The position numbers and the translations under genes are program-made. A DNA stretch of 17,179 nt from a bacterium UBP6_UBA1196 (GTDB lineage: Bacteria > UBP6 > UBA1177). How positions within the stretch are numbered: the stretch's first letter is position 1; each line of letters opens with the position of its first letter. The stretch spans positions 1 to 17,179 of the forward strand of contig DBYC01000065.1 in NCBI GenBank assembly GCA_002310035.1, read 5' to 3'. This document shows positions 7,317-13,774 of this stretch, piece after piece. The notes beneath the pieces are model-generated. The model did no database searches. It saw only the letters and a program-made list of their open reading frames with translations, and was not told where the DNA came from.

Positions 7317-7840
7317 TATTTTTCCTCTTTTTTGGTTTTCTGACGCTTCGGCTGAAGGAACAGAAGTTCGATTGCGATGAGGAAAATCGCTACGACGATC
7401 GCGACATCAGCAATGTTGAAGGTCGGCCAGTGGTAGATCTCGCCGGCATGCCAGTCGATGAAGTCGATCACCGCAAAACCTCTGAAAAAGCGGTCGTAAA
7501 GGTTGCCGAAAGCGCCGGCAACGATGAGACCGTAAATTATTTTCATGAATCTGGTTTCTGCATAAGCTAAAAGAAGATAAATCACAATAAGGGTGACGAT
7601 CGTTGAAAAACCCAAGAAAATCAGCTGCCTGATAGAATCAGGGAAGTTTGCGCCGAGTCCCCACAATGCCCCTTTGTTTTCGACATAAATGAAATTCCAC
7701 CAGCTTTCAAAAACGACGATCCCTTCTTTGCCTTTGAGCGTCAGGGCCCAGTTTTTGGTCAGAAAATCGATGATGAAGACCGGAAGTGTCACCGTCAGCA
7801 GATATATCGAATTTTTCCAGTTGATTTTTGCCAGTTTCAT
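7316..7840 (-). CDS. lspA: Lipoprotein signal peptidase LspA (signal peptidase II)
   Basis: A 174-aa membrane aspartyl protease that cleaves the signal peptide of diacylglyceryl-modified prolipoproteins. The conserved NLYDRFFRGFAVIDFIDW (113-130) and FNIADV (141-146) blocks supply the catalytic aspartates D126 and D145. Their 19-residue spacing agrees with characterised LspA proteins. Four hydrophobic segments fit the family topology. The usual GGA before LGN is AGAFGN here. ATG at 7840 is preceded by GGAG (reverse strand, 7847-7850). It leads the operon lspA-lgt-yigZ from the promoter at 7885-7912. A plausible substrate lipoprotein is encoded at 15910 in this window. Confidence 0.96.
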   Translation of the reverse strand: MKLAKINWKNSIYLLTVTLPVFIIDFLTKNWALTLKGKEGIVVFESWWNFIYVENKGALWGLGANFPDSIRQLIFLGFSTIVTLIVIYLLLAYAETRFMKIIYGLIVAGAFGNLYDRFFRGFAVIDFIDWHAGEIYHWPTFNIADVAIVVAIFLIAIELLFLQPKRQKTKKEEK

Positions 7841-7884
7841 AAATTTCTCCGTTTTAAAAATGCCTCGCGGCTAAAAAACGCATT

Positions 7885-7912
7885 AATATAATCGGATTTG
7901 CAGGTTATGCAA
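7885..7912 (-). promoter_or_regulatory. Promoter of lspA-lgt-yigZ
   Basis: On the minus strand TTGCAT (7912-7907) and TATATT (7890-7885) are 16 bp apart. The downstream sequence is AAT, GCG (7881-7879), then six T's (7878-7873), matching the leader pattern of the other promoters here. The lspA start is 45 bases from the end of the -10. Confidence 0.6.
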
Positions 7913-7928
7913 AAAAACAGATTTTTTT
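7911..7928. repeat. A7-CAGA-T7 tract between divergent lspA and leuC-like promoters
   Basis: Seven A's (7911-7917), CAGA, then seven T's (7922-7928) form an A/T-only inverted repeat between the lspA -35 and the leuC-like -35. Such tracts bend DNA and can act as UP elements. The A-tract overlaps the lspA -35 edge. As a hairpin it would have only A-T pairs, so it is not a convincing terminator. Confidence 0.5.
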
Positions 7929-7946
7929 AGAATCGCTTTTCTTAAA

Positions 7947-7974
7947 TTGACAATTCACACAACATCTTTAAAAT
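7947..7974 (+). promoter_or_regulatory. Promoter of the dehydratase-glycosyltransferase-SPOR operon
   Basis: Consensus TTGACA (7947-7952), 16-bp spacer, TAAAAT (7969-7974), then a GCGCGC block (7976-7981) and a T-rich leader before GGGAGA and the ATG at 8006. The GC-rich stretch at the expected discriminator/start region is the kind associated with ppGpp-sensitive promoters in Proteobacteria; that regulation is only a suggestion here. Confidence 0.75.
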
Positions 7975-8005
7975 AGCGCGCTTGTGTTTTTTTAGGGAGA
8001 AAAAT

Positions 8006-9217
8006 ATGGGAAAAACAGTTATTGAAAAGATTTTTTACAACCACTTGATCGACAAAAACGAGCCTGTCATACCGGGTTCGATCGTATGGATAAACATTGA
8101 CTACAAAAGCGCCCGTGATTTCGGCGGAGCGAATGTCGTCAACAATCTCGAAAGCAAATTTTCAGGTTCTCTGATAGCCGACAAGGAGCGCACGATGTTC
8201 ACTTTCGACTGCGTCGCTCCGGCAAAAACTATCCCTTATGCCGTAAACCAGCAGAGATGCCGTGTCTTCGCAAGAAAGGAAGGGCTTAAAGTTTACGATG
8301 TCGATTCCGGTATCGGCTCGCACATTCTCATAGACGAATACGCGAAACCGGGAATGACGATCGTCAGCACCGACAGCCACTTCAACATCATGGGGGCGAT
8401 AAGCTGCTTCGGTCAGGGAATGGGCGATGTCGATATTTCCTACATCTGGAAGACCGGAAGAACCTGGTTCGAAGTGCCGCAGAGCGTAAAACTCACCCTC
8501 AAAGGAACGAGAAAACCCGGCATAAAAGCAAAAGATATCGTTCTTTTCATGCTCAAGAAATTCGGTTCACGCACTTTCCTTGGTCAGGTCGTAGAGCTTT
8601 ACGGAGAAGAAGCTGCGAAACTCACTCTTGACGAGAGAGTCACTATCGCCAGCATGGGAACCGAAATGGGCGTCATTTCGATAATGATCCCGACTACGGG
8701 ACTTGAAGGTTTCGAGGAGATCAAGGCGGATCCAGATGCAAACTATGCCGCTGAATACGAGCTCGACCTTGACGCTCTCACAGAGCCGCAGGTCGCTGCT
8801 CCGCCGCATCCGCACAATGTCCACAATGTCAGCGAATTTGCCGGAAAGGCGGTCGACACAGTTTTCATCGGAAGCTGCACGAACGGCAGGATCTCCGATT
8901 TCGAGGATGTCGCGAAGATAGTTAAAGGCAAAAAGATCAAAACAAACGGCTACATCGTTCCTTCGTCGCGCAGAATTTACGGCGAACTTATGAAATCCGG
9001 TGTTCTCGAGACGCTTTTTGACGCAGGTTTCGTTATTGCCAACCCCGGCTGCGGCGGATGCGCTTCAGGCCAGATCGGCATGACCGGCGACGGCGAAGTC
9101 ATCGTTTCGACTTCAAACCGCAACTTCAAAGGCAAGCAGGGAAACGGCGAAGTTCATCTCGCGAGTCCGGCAACGGCCGCATATTCGGCTTTGAAAGGGG
9201 AGATCTGTGGATTCTGA
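8006..9217 (+). CDS. Isopropylmalate dehydratase/homoaconitase-type large subunit
   Basis: A 403-aa [4Fe-4S] hydro-lyase large subunit of the LeuC/HacA/DmdA group. Cluster ligands are C291 in GSCTNGR and C349/C352 in NPGCGGCASG; TDSH near residue 120 is the aconitase-family substrate block. I chose ATG 8006 (GGGAGA upstream, MGKTVIEKI...); an in-frame TTG at 7982 has no support. The protein deviates from typical LeuC. TDSHFNIMGA replaces DSHT-containing sequence, IASMGTEMG stands where NMAIEAGAK is usual, and the cysteine pair sits in GCGGC rather than GCGPC. It follows the short archaeal-type architecture. No leuA or leuB is nearby, so the substrate (isopropylmalate, homocitrate-type, dimethylmalate or other) is open. 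Its stop overlaps the glycosyltransferase start by 11 bases. Confidence 0.87.
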   Translation: MGKTVIEKIFYNHLIDKNEPVIPGSIVWINIDYKSARDFGGANVVNNLESKFSGSLIADKERTMFTFDCVAPAKTIPYAVNQQRCRVFARKEGLKVYDVDSGIGSHILIDEYAKPGMTIVSTDSHFNIMGAISCFGQGMGDVDISYIWKTGRTWFEVPQSVKLTLKGTRKPGIKAKDIVLFMLKKFGSRTFLGQVVELYGEEAAKLTLDERVTIASMGTEMGVISIMIPTTGLEGFEEIKADPDANYAAEYELDLDALTEPQVAAPPHPHNVHNVSEFAGKAVDTVFIGSCTNGRISDFEDVAKIVKGKKIKTNGYIVPSSRRIYGELMKSGVLETLFDAGFVIANPGCGGCASGQIGMTGDGEVIVSTSNRNFKGKQGNGEVHLASPATAAYSALKGEICGF

Positions 9218-10622
9218 GAATTTGCTTTCACTCCTCTTCGTTCTGGATTCGTCTCCGCAGAGCGGTGCAAATCCTGCGTTTTTCAACAGTTTTATAGAGC
9301 AGTTGATCGACTGTATGGCGAAAAATGTCGCTCTCACGGTTTTTTATCCCGAATTTTCGGACAGGGAGGAAAATTTTTCGTTAAGTATAACGCAACTGCC
9401 TTCATACCGCAGGGCTGTGACATACATTCCGACGCATTTTGACTCGTTCAGCGAGACTTATCTCAATGAAAAAATGGACGATGTCTTCAATTTTATCCTG
9501 AAAGACGACCATTTTGACGCGATCCACATCTGGAGTCTCAAAAATCACTCGTTCAACTATCCTGCAATTGCTAAAGAGCGCGGAATTCCTGTCGTATGCA
9601 CGATCGGCGACGGTTTTCTGTTTTCAAATTCGCTTTTTGAGAAAGGGATCGCCGAAGAGAACGGAACGGTAAGAATTTCCAACTTCGTGAATTCGTCAGT
9701 GACTTCTTTTGTGAAGAGACTTGTTTCGGTTTTCAAGCCTGAACGCTGTTCCGGCTGGTTTGAAAATGTCGGCAGATACAGCCGCTATTATAACCGCGTT
9801 TCTGAAAGCGGGATAGAACCGTCAGTTTTTGAAGAGCGTGCCGGAATGGCTGACGAAGTAGTTTCTTTCTGCGACAGATTCCTGTTTTTTTCAGAGCTTG
9901 AGTACAACTTTTTTTACCGTCCGCTGATCCCGGAAAGCAAAGCTGTTTTCATGGAGCAGGGTTTTTTGAAGGAACTCGATTTTTGGAACCGTCCTTTCGA
10001 GATCGAAGGTGCCGTCAAGTTCTGTTTCATGAGCGAGATTCTGCCTGAAGAAGGGATCCTGGAACTGGTCGAAGCATTTAATATCCTTTATGGCGAAGGG
10101 TGCCTCAACGAGTTGCACATTTACGGTGAAACGCATGATAACTCAAGTTATTTCAATAGGTTGAAACAAAGAGTCAGAAATCCGCATGTGTTTTTCCACG
10201 GTCCGGTTCAGGGCGGAAGGTTAAATGCTGCCCTCAATACGGCCGATGTTCTGATAATTCCCGCCAAGTACTTCAGAAACGACACTTTTCTTGTGAACAA
10301 CGCGATTGCAGAAAGAAAGGCTTTGATCGTATCGGACAAGAATGCTATTGCCGAAAAGGTGAGAAGATCGGGGCGCGGACTCATTCTCGGCGAAGTTGCG
10401 CCGCGTGCGATAGCCGATGCCGTAAAGGAACTCGAGTCTAACCGGAAAAGGCTTTATTACTTTATGCGGATCACTGATGATTTCAAAGCTCCGGACATAA
10501 ATGAAAATGCCGGATTCCTGATTTCGCTTTACACCGAAACAGCCCGGAAAAACGGGGAAACTGATCCGCTTTTGCTTGCGAAAAGGCTTAACAGAAAAAG
10601 AAAAGAGAGGCAGCGTGGATAA
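9207..10622 (+). CDS. GT-B fold glycosyltransferase-like protein (GT4-like)
   Basis: A 471-aa protein starting at GTG 9207, with AAAGGGGAG just upstream inside the previous gene. The N-terminal half resembles a GT-B acceptor domain (FDAIHIWSLKNHSF, then GIPVVCTIGDG). The C-terminal half resembles a GT4 donor domain: FCFMSEILPEEGILELVEAF, LHIYGE, VFFHGPVQGGRLNAALNTADVLIIPAKY and AERKALIVSD. No membrane segment or signal peptide is seen, so it is cytoplasmic or membrane-peripheral. The EX7E motif that holds the nucleotide sugar in GT4 enzymes is not intact: the aligned stretch reads NDTFLVNNA (358-366), without either glutamate. It may have changed donor chemistry or be non-catalytic. It overlaps its neighbours on both sides, so it is an integral operon member. 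The glycan target is unknown. Confidence 0.75.
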   Translation: MDSENLLSLLFVLDSSPQSGANPAFFNSFIEQLIDCMAKNVALTVFYPEFSDREENFSLSITQLPSYRRAVTYIPTHFDSFSETYLNEKMDDVFNFILKDDHFDAIHIWSLKNHSFNYPAIAKERGIPVVCTIGDGFLFSNSLFEKGIAEENGTVRISNFVNSSVTSFVKRLVSVFKPERCSGWFENVGRYSRYYNRVSESGIEPSVFEERAGMADEVVSFCDRFLFFSELEYNFFYRPLIPESKAVFMEQGFLKELDFWNRPFEIEGAVKFCFMSEILPEEGILELVEAFNILYGEGCLNELHIYGETHDNSSYFNRLKQRVRNPHVFFHGPVQGGRLNAALNTADVLIIPAKYFRNDTFLVNNAIAERKALIVSDKNAIAEKVRRSGRGLILGEVAPRAIADAVKELESNRKRLYYFMRITDDFKAPDINENAGFLISLYTETARKNGETDPLLLAKRLNRKRKERQRG

Positions 10623-11454
10623 TAAAAACAATCAGATTTTAAGTCAGGCACTTGTAATCAAACTGGTCCTTATTCTTCTTTTTTTATTGACTTTGGCTTT
10701 CGTTCTCGGAATTGCCATCGGAAAAAACGGAAAATGCACGCTTGACAGAACCAGCGCCGACGAGGACGAGATCCAGGAAAAGCTGGCAGGATGCATTTTC
10801 AATTCGGACGAGATGAGGGGAAAGTATCTGAAACTCAGGGACGCCGCGCGTGAAAAAGGGCTCCTTGACGAAAATGATGCTGTCAATCCGCGTGTGATCT
10901 GCAATTCAATGGAACAGAAACCGGCCGAAACAAAACCAGCTGAAAAAACCGTAGAGACGTCACCTGAGACGTCTCCCCAGGAAAAACAGGAACCTGCTGC
11001 GGAAAAACCTGAACCCGTTGAATCGAAACACGAAAAAACTGTCGAACGACCGCAACCCGTTGAAAAAAACATTGAAACTAAACCGGAAAAAACAAAACCT
11101 GCGGAAAAACCTGCCGAACCTAAACCTGCCGAATCCAAAAAACCGGATAAAAACAAAACGATCGATGAAATTCTTGCAGAAAAAAACGTAACGCCGAAAA
11201 AAGAAGTGTCCAAAAAAGACGACATAAAAAAATGCCGTTTTTCGATCCAGATTTTTGCCGCAAACACCAAAGAACAGGCTGATGCAGCCGCTAAAAAGCT
11301 GAAATCCCTGAAACCGCATATTGTCAGCGGTGAAAACAACGGCAAAAAATGGTACAAACTTAGAACAGGCTGCTTTGATTCGCGTGAAGCTGCGGAAGCA
11401 GAGCTGCCAAAAGTAAAAAAATCAGAAAAATCAGCATATATTGTCTCGGAATAA
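10615..11454 (+). CDS. SPOR-domain single-pass membrane protein
   Basis: A 279-aa protein with a short cytoplasmic N-terminus, one transmembrane helix (about 13-35), a small Cys-containing segment (about 41-95), a long Pro/Glu/Lys-rich linker (about 100-180) and a C-terminal SPOR domain (about 206-278, CRFSIQIFAANTKEQADAA ... WYKLRTGCF). SPOR domains bind denuded glycan strands of septal peptidoglycan, so a periplasmic role at division sites, in the manner of DedD or FtsN, is likely. GTG 10615 was chosen because GAGAGG lies just upstream and the TM helix then follows a short start. An in-frame upstream ATG at 10576 lies within the glycosyltransferase gene. It overlaps that gene by eight bases. 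Three cysteines occur in the stretch after the membrane helix. Confidence 0.85.
   Translation: MDNKNNQILSQALVIKLVLILLFLLTLAFVLGIAIGKNGKCTLDRTSADEDEIQEKLAGCIFNSDEMRGKYLKLRDAAREKGLLDENDAVNPRVICNSMEQKPAETKPAEKTVETSPETSPQEKQEPAAEKPEPVESKHEKTVERPQPVEKNIETKPEKTKPAEKPAEPKPAESKKPDKNKTIDEILAEKNVTPKKEVSKKDDIKKCRFSIQIFAANTKEQADAAAKKLKSLKPHIVSGENNGKKWYKLRTGCFDSREAAEAELPKVKKSEKSAYIVSE
10910..11160 (+). repeat. Low-complexity Pro/Glu/Lys linker with imperfect short repeats
   Basis: This part of the SPOR gene encodes repeated KPAE-, KPEP- and ETSP-like units. It includes a repeated GAGACGTC (10954-10961 and 10966-10973, encoding ETSP ETSP). The composition matches extended periplasmic spacers that carry SPOR domains across to the peptidoglycan. 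Boundaries are approximate. Confidence 0.7.
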
Positions 11455-11460
11455 CAATTT

Positions 11461-11476
11461 TTAGGAGGAAATCATG
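11461..11476 (+). promoter_or_regulatory. Strong Shine-Dalgarno/start block of the small-subunit gene
   Basis: TTAGGAGGAAATCATG gives the dehydratase small subunit its own full AGGAGG, unlike the two overlapping genes before it. It is identical over 16 bases to the block at 2833-2848. An independent strong site would let the small subunit be made at levels matched to the first gene of the operon despite its distal position. Confidence 0.8.
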
Positions 11477-11983
11477 GCAATCATCAAAGGAAAGGTTTTT
11501 GTTTACGGACACGATGTGAACACCGATGTCATTTTCCCGGGAAAATACACCTACACAGTCACCGATCCGAAAGAGATCGCGTCCCACGCCCTTGAAGACG
11601 AAGATCCCGATTTCATTAAAGAAGTCAAACCAGGTGACATAATCGTCGCCGGCAAAAACTTCGGCTGCGGTTCTTCGCGCGAGCAGGCTGCCTTCTGCTT
11701 CAAATATCTGGGAATGGGTGCGGTGATCGCCGAATCATACAGCAGAATTTACTTCAGGAACTGCATCAACGCAGGACTTCCGGCGCTTGAGATCAAAAAT
11801 CTGCTCGGCAAGGTCAAAAGAGGCGATACTCTCGAAATAAACACCGAAACAGGAACGGTTCTTCTTCCTGACGGCTCGACTGTTGCGTTCCCGCCGCTTC
11901 CTCCCGAAGTTGACGAAATCATGCAGAAAGGCGGTCTTGACGAATATATCAAGGCAAAGCTTGCTGCTAAAAATGGCAATTAA
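11474..11983 (+). CDS. Isopropylmalate dehydratase/homoaconitase-type small subunit
   Basis: A 169-aa swivelling subunit that completes the active site of the large subunit encoded at 8006. GKNFGCGSSREQA (60-72) is the family signature carrying the substrate-binding serines and arginine. NTDVIFPGKYT (16-26) carries the conserved N-terminal loop, and SRIYFRNCINAGLPALEI follows. Length matches the short archaeal-type LeuD/HacB/DmdB proteins. The substrate-specificity loop after PG reads KYTYT here, whereas archaeal-type enzymes usually show YLRT-, YLVY- or YLNT-like sequences, so substrate should not be assumed. It is separated from its partner by the glycosyltransferase and SPOR genes. Its stop lies two bases from the convergent radical SAM gene. 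Confidence 0.88.
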   Translation: MAIIKGKVFVYGHDVNTDVIFPGKYTYTVTDPKEIASHALEDEDPDFIKEVKPGDIIVAGKNFGCGSSREQAAFCFKYLGMGAVIAESYSRIYFRNCINAGLPALEIKNLLGKVKRGDTLEINTETGTVLLPDGSTVAFPPLPPEVDEIMQKGGLDEYIKAKLAAKNGN

Positions 11984-11985
11984 AT

Positions 11986-13668
11986 TCAGATTTTTTTCCG
12001 TTCAGTGATTATCTCTTTCTGACGCTTTCTTCCTTTGAAGTTCTTTTCGACAAAAATCTTTTTTCCGTCGAAATTCTTTTCTGTCCAGTAGAGCGCGGTG
12101 GCTTCCGTTGACGGTGTCGGAGTGAAGATTTGGACCTGTTTCGGGTTGGTTTTCAGGACGCTTGAGATGAATTTCTTGGCTTCGATCTGATGCCGATCGG
12201 TGCAGCCGGGAAACGCCGCGATGAAGTAGTAGGTGAGGAAAAGCGGGCTTTTCAGCTTTCGCACAGTTCTATCAAAAAGTTCCTTGAACTCTTTCAAGTT
12301 GCGGCCGTCGGGCTTGTTCATGAGGTCGGTGACATCTTTGATTATATGTTCGGGAGCGATTTTCATCTGCCCCGAAATGTGGTGTGTAAGAATTTCGTTA
12401 AGATATTCCTGACCGTGGACTTTGTCGGCTAGAATAAGGTCGTAGCGTATCCCTGAAGAAATGAATATATGCTTGATATTTTTGATTTTTCTGACTTTTT
12501 TTAGAAGTGCTATCTGGCGCGAGTGGTCAACAGGAAGTTTGTCGCAGACTTTCGGGAAAAGGCATTCTCTGAGAGCGCAGTGGCCGTTTTCACCTTTGAC
12601 GAAATCCATTCCGTACATGTTCGCTGTGGGGCCGCCGAGATCGCTGATTATCCCGTTGAATCCAGGTTTTGAAGCCATTTTCGTGATCTCGCGGATTATC
12701 GATTCCTCGCTTCTTGAAATTATGTCGGCACCCTGATGCGCGGTGATCGAGCAGAATGAGCATGCTCCGAAGCAGCCGCGGTGAGTCAGGACTGAGCTTT
12801 TGATCGTGTCGAGCGCTCTCACTTCGCCCATTGCAGCGTAGTAGGGGTGGACCGCTCTTTCAAAGTCGAGTTCATGGATCTCGTCAAGTTCGGCACTTGT
12901 GAGCGGAATTGCAGGCGGATTCTGCACGACAAACCTTCCGGCCTGTTTCTGGACGATTCCTTTTTTTAATTTGCATGAATTGAAAAAGAGTTTTGACATT
13001 TCGAGGAATTTGTCTTTCGAAGCGGCGCACTCTTCAAAGTCCGGAAGTCTGACAAAACCATCCGGCATCTCTTTCGCCATGTGGCATATACCGCGGATTT
13101 GTTCAATGTTTCCGCCGTTTTTTATTGCGTTCGCAAGTTCCAGATTGGCTTTTTCACCCATACCGAAAACGAGGATGTCAGCCTTTGAATCGGCGAGGAT
13201 CGAGCCTCTGATTTTGTCGGTGTGCGAATCGTAGTGGGCGAAACGGCGGAGACTTGCCTCGATCCCGCCTATCGTTATCAGTTTTTTTTCGGTAAAAGTC
13301 CGCTGGATAAGGTTTACATACTTGATGATCGCTCTGTCGGGGCGCTTGTTGTTGATCCCGCCGGGGGTGAGGTCGTCTTCTTTCCGCGGAAGCCCGGCAG
13401 AAGTGTAGTTCGCGACCATGCTGTCCATAGCGCCGCCACTCACGCCCCAGAAAAGTTCAGGAACCCCGAGACGGCTGATGTCTGCGGCCGAATTTATGTC
13501 TGGCTGTGCAATTATTCCGACGCGGAAGCCGTGTTTTATCAAGTACTTGCCTAAAATCGCGCATCCGTCGAAATATGTGTCGATGTAGGCGTCACCGCTT
13601 ACAAAAATTATATCGCACTTTTCCCAGCCGAGCTTAGTCAACTCTTCTTTTGTTGTCGGAATAAACAT
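11986..13668 (-). CDS. ygiQ: YgiQ family radical SAM protein
   Basis: A 560-aa radical SAM protein of the YgiQ (UPF0313) family. The [4Fe-4S] ligands are C299, C303 and C306 in HRGCFGACSFC (CxxxCxxC). A family-typical N-terminal region (GDAYIDTYFDGCAILGKYL, GGIEASLRRFAHYDSHTDKI) precedes them, and TPTPSTEATALYWT lies near the C-terminus. I chose the ATG at 13668, giving MFIPTTKEEL, because AGGGA lies upstream and related proteins start about here. An ATG at 13728 would add 20 residues overlapping the promoter. The reaction is not known for the family; homology to tRNA methylthiotransferase-type radical SAM enzymes is only in the core. It is transcribed alone, divergent from the aldolase and convergent with the dehydratase operon. 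Confidence 0.93.
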   Translation of the reverse strand: MFIPTTKEELTKLGWEKCDIIFVSGDAYIDTYFDGCAILGKYLIKHGFRVGIIAQPDINSAADISRLGVPELFWGVSGGAMDSMVANYTSAGLPRKEDDLTPGGINNKRPDRAIIKYVNLIQRTFTEKKLITIGGIEASLRRFAHYDSHTDKIRGSILADSKADILVFGMGEKANLELANAIKNGGNIEQIRGICHMAKEMPDGFVRLPDFEECAASKDKFLEMSKLFFNSCKLKKGIVQKQAGRFVVQNPPAIPLTSAELDEIHELDFERAVHPYYAAMGEVRALDTIKSSVLTHRGCFGACSFCSITAHQGADIISRSEESIIREITKMASKPGFNGIISDLGGPTANMYGMDFVKGENGHCALRECLFPKVCDKLPVDHSRQIALLKKVRKIKNIKHIFISSGIRYDLILADKVHGQEYLNEILTHHISGQMKIAPEHIIKDVTDLMNKPDGRNLKEFKELFDRTVRKLKSPLFLTYYFIAAFPGCTDRHQIEAKKFISSVLKTNPKQVQIFTPTPSTEATALYWTEKNFDGKKIFVEKNFKGRKRQKEIITERKKI

Positions 13669-13700
13669 CGGAAATTCCCTAAAAATCAACAACCGTAGGA

Positions 13701-13728
13701 ATTTAATATGAAAAAGTGAAATTGACAA
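13701..13728 (-). promoter_or_regulatory. Possible ygiQ promoter overlapping the divergent -35
   Basis: On the minus strand TTGTCA (13728-13723) lies on almost the same bases as the plus-strand TTGACA (13722-13727). TTAAAT (13706-13701, 16-bp spacing) or TATTAA (13708-13703, 14 bp) could be the -10. The leader then carries a T-run and AGGGA before ATG 13668. The hexamers are weaker than at other promoters. Confidence 0.4.
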
Positions 13729-13749
13729 GCATTTCCTAAAATATACTAT
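13722..13749 (+). promoter_or_regulatory. Promoter of the threonine aldolase-type gene
   Basis: Consensus TTGACA is at 13722-13727. The -10 may be TACTAT (13744-13749, 16-bp spacing as elsewhere here) or TATACT (13742-13747, better hexamer but only 14 bp). Downstream is CACAGC, five T's, then TGTG and GAGGTG as Shine-Dalgarno before ATG 13775. Confidence 0.6.
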
Positions 13750-13774
13750 TCACAGCTTTTTGTGAGGTGAAAAA

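Noticed and set aside
7928..7940. TAGAATCGCTTTT resembling the -10/leader motif upstream of the dehydratase gene
   Set aside because: There is no acceptable -35 at 16-18 bp upstream, and the TTGACA-16-TAAAAT pair downstream is much better.
10644..11357. Long open frames on the minus strand over the SPOR gene (rich in Ser/Phe)
   Set aside because: They mirror the A/G-rich, Lys/Glu/Pro-coding sense strand of the SPOR linker and show no recognisable domain.
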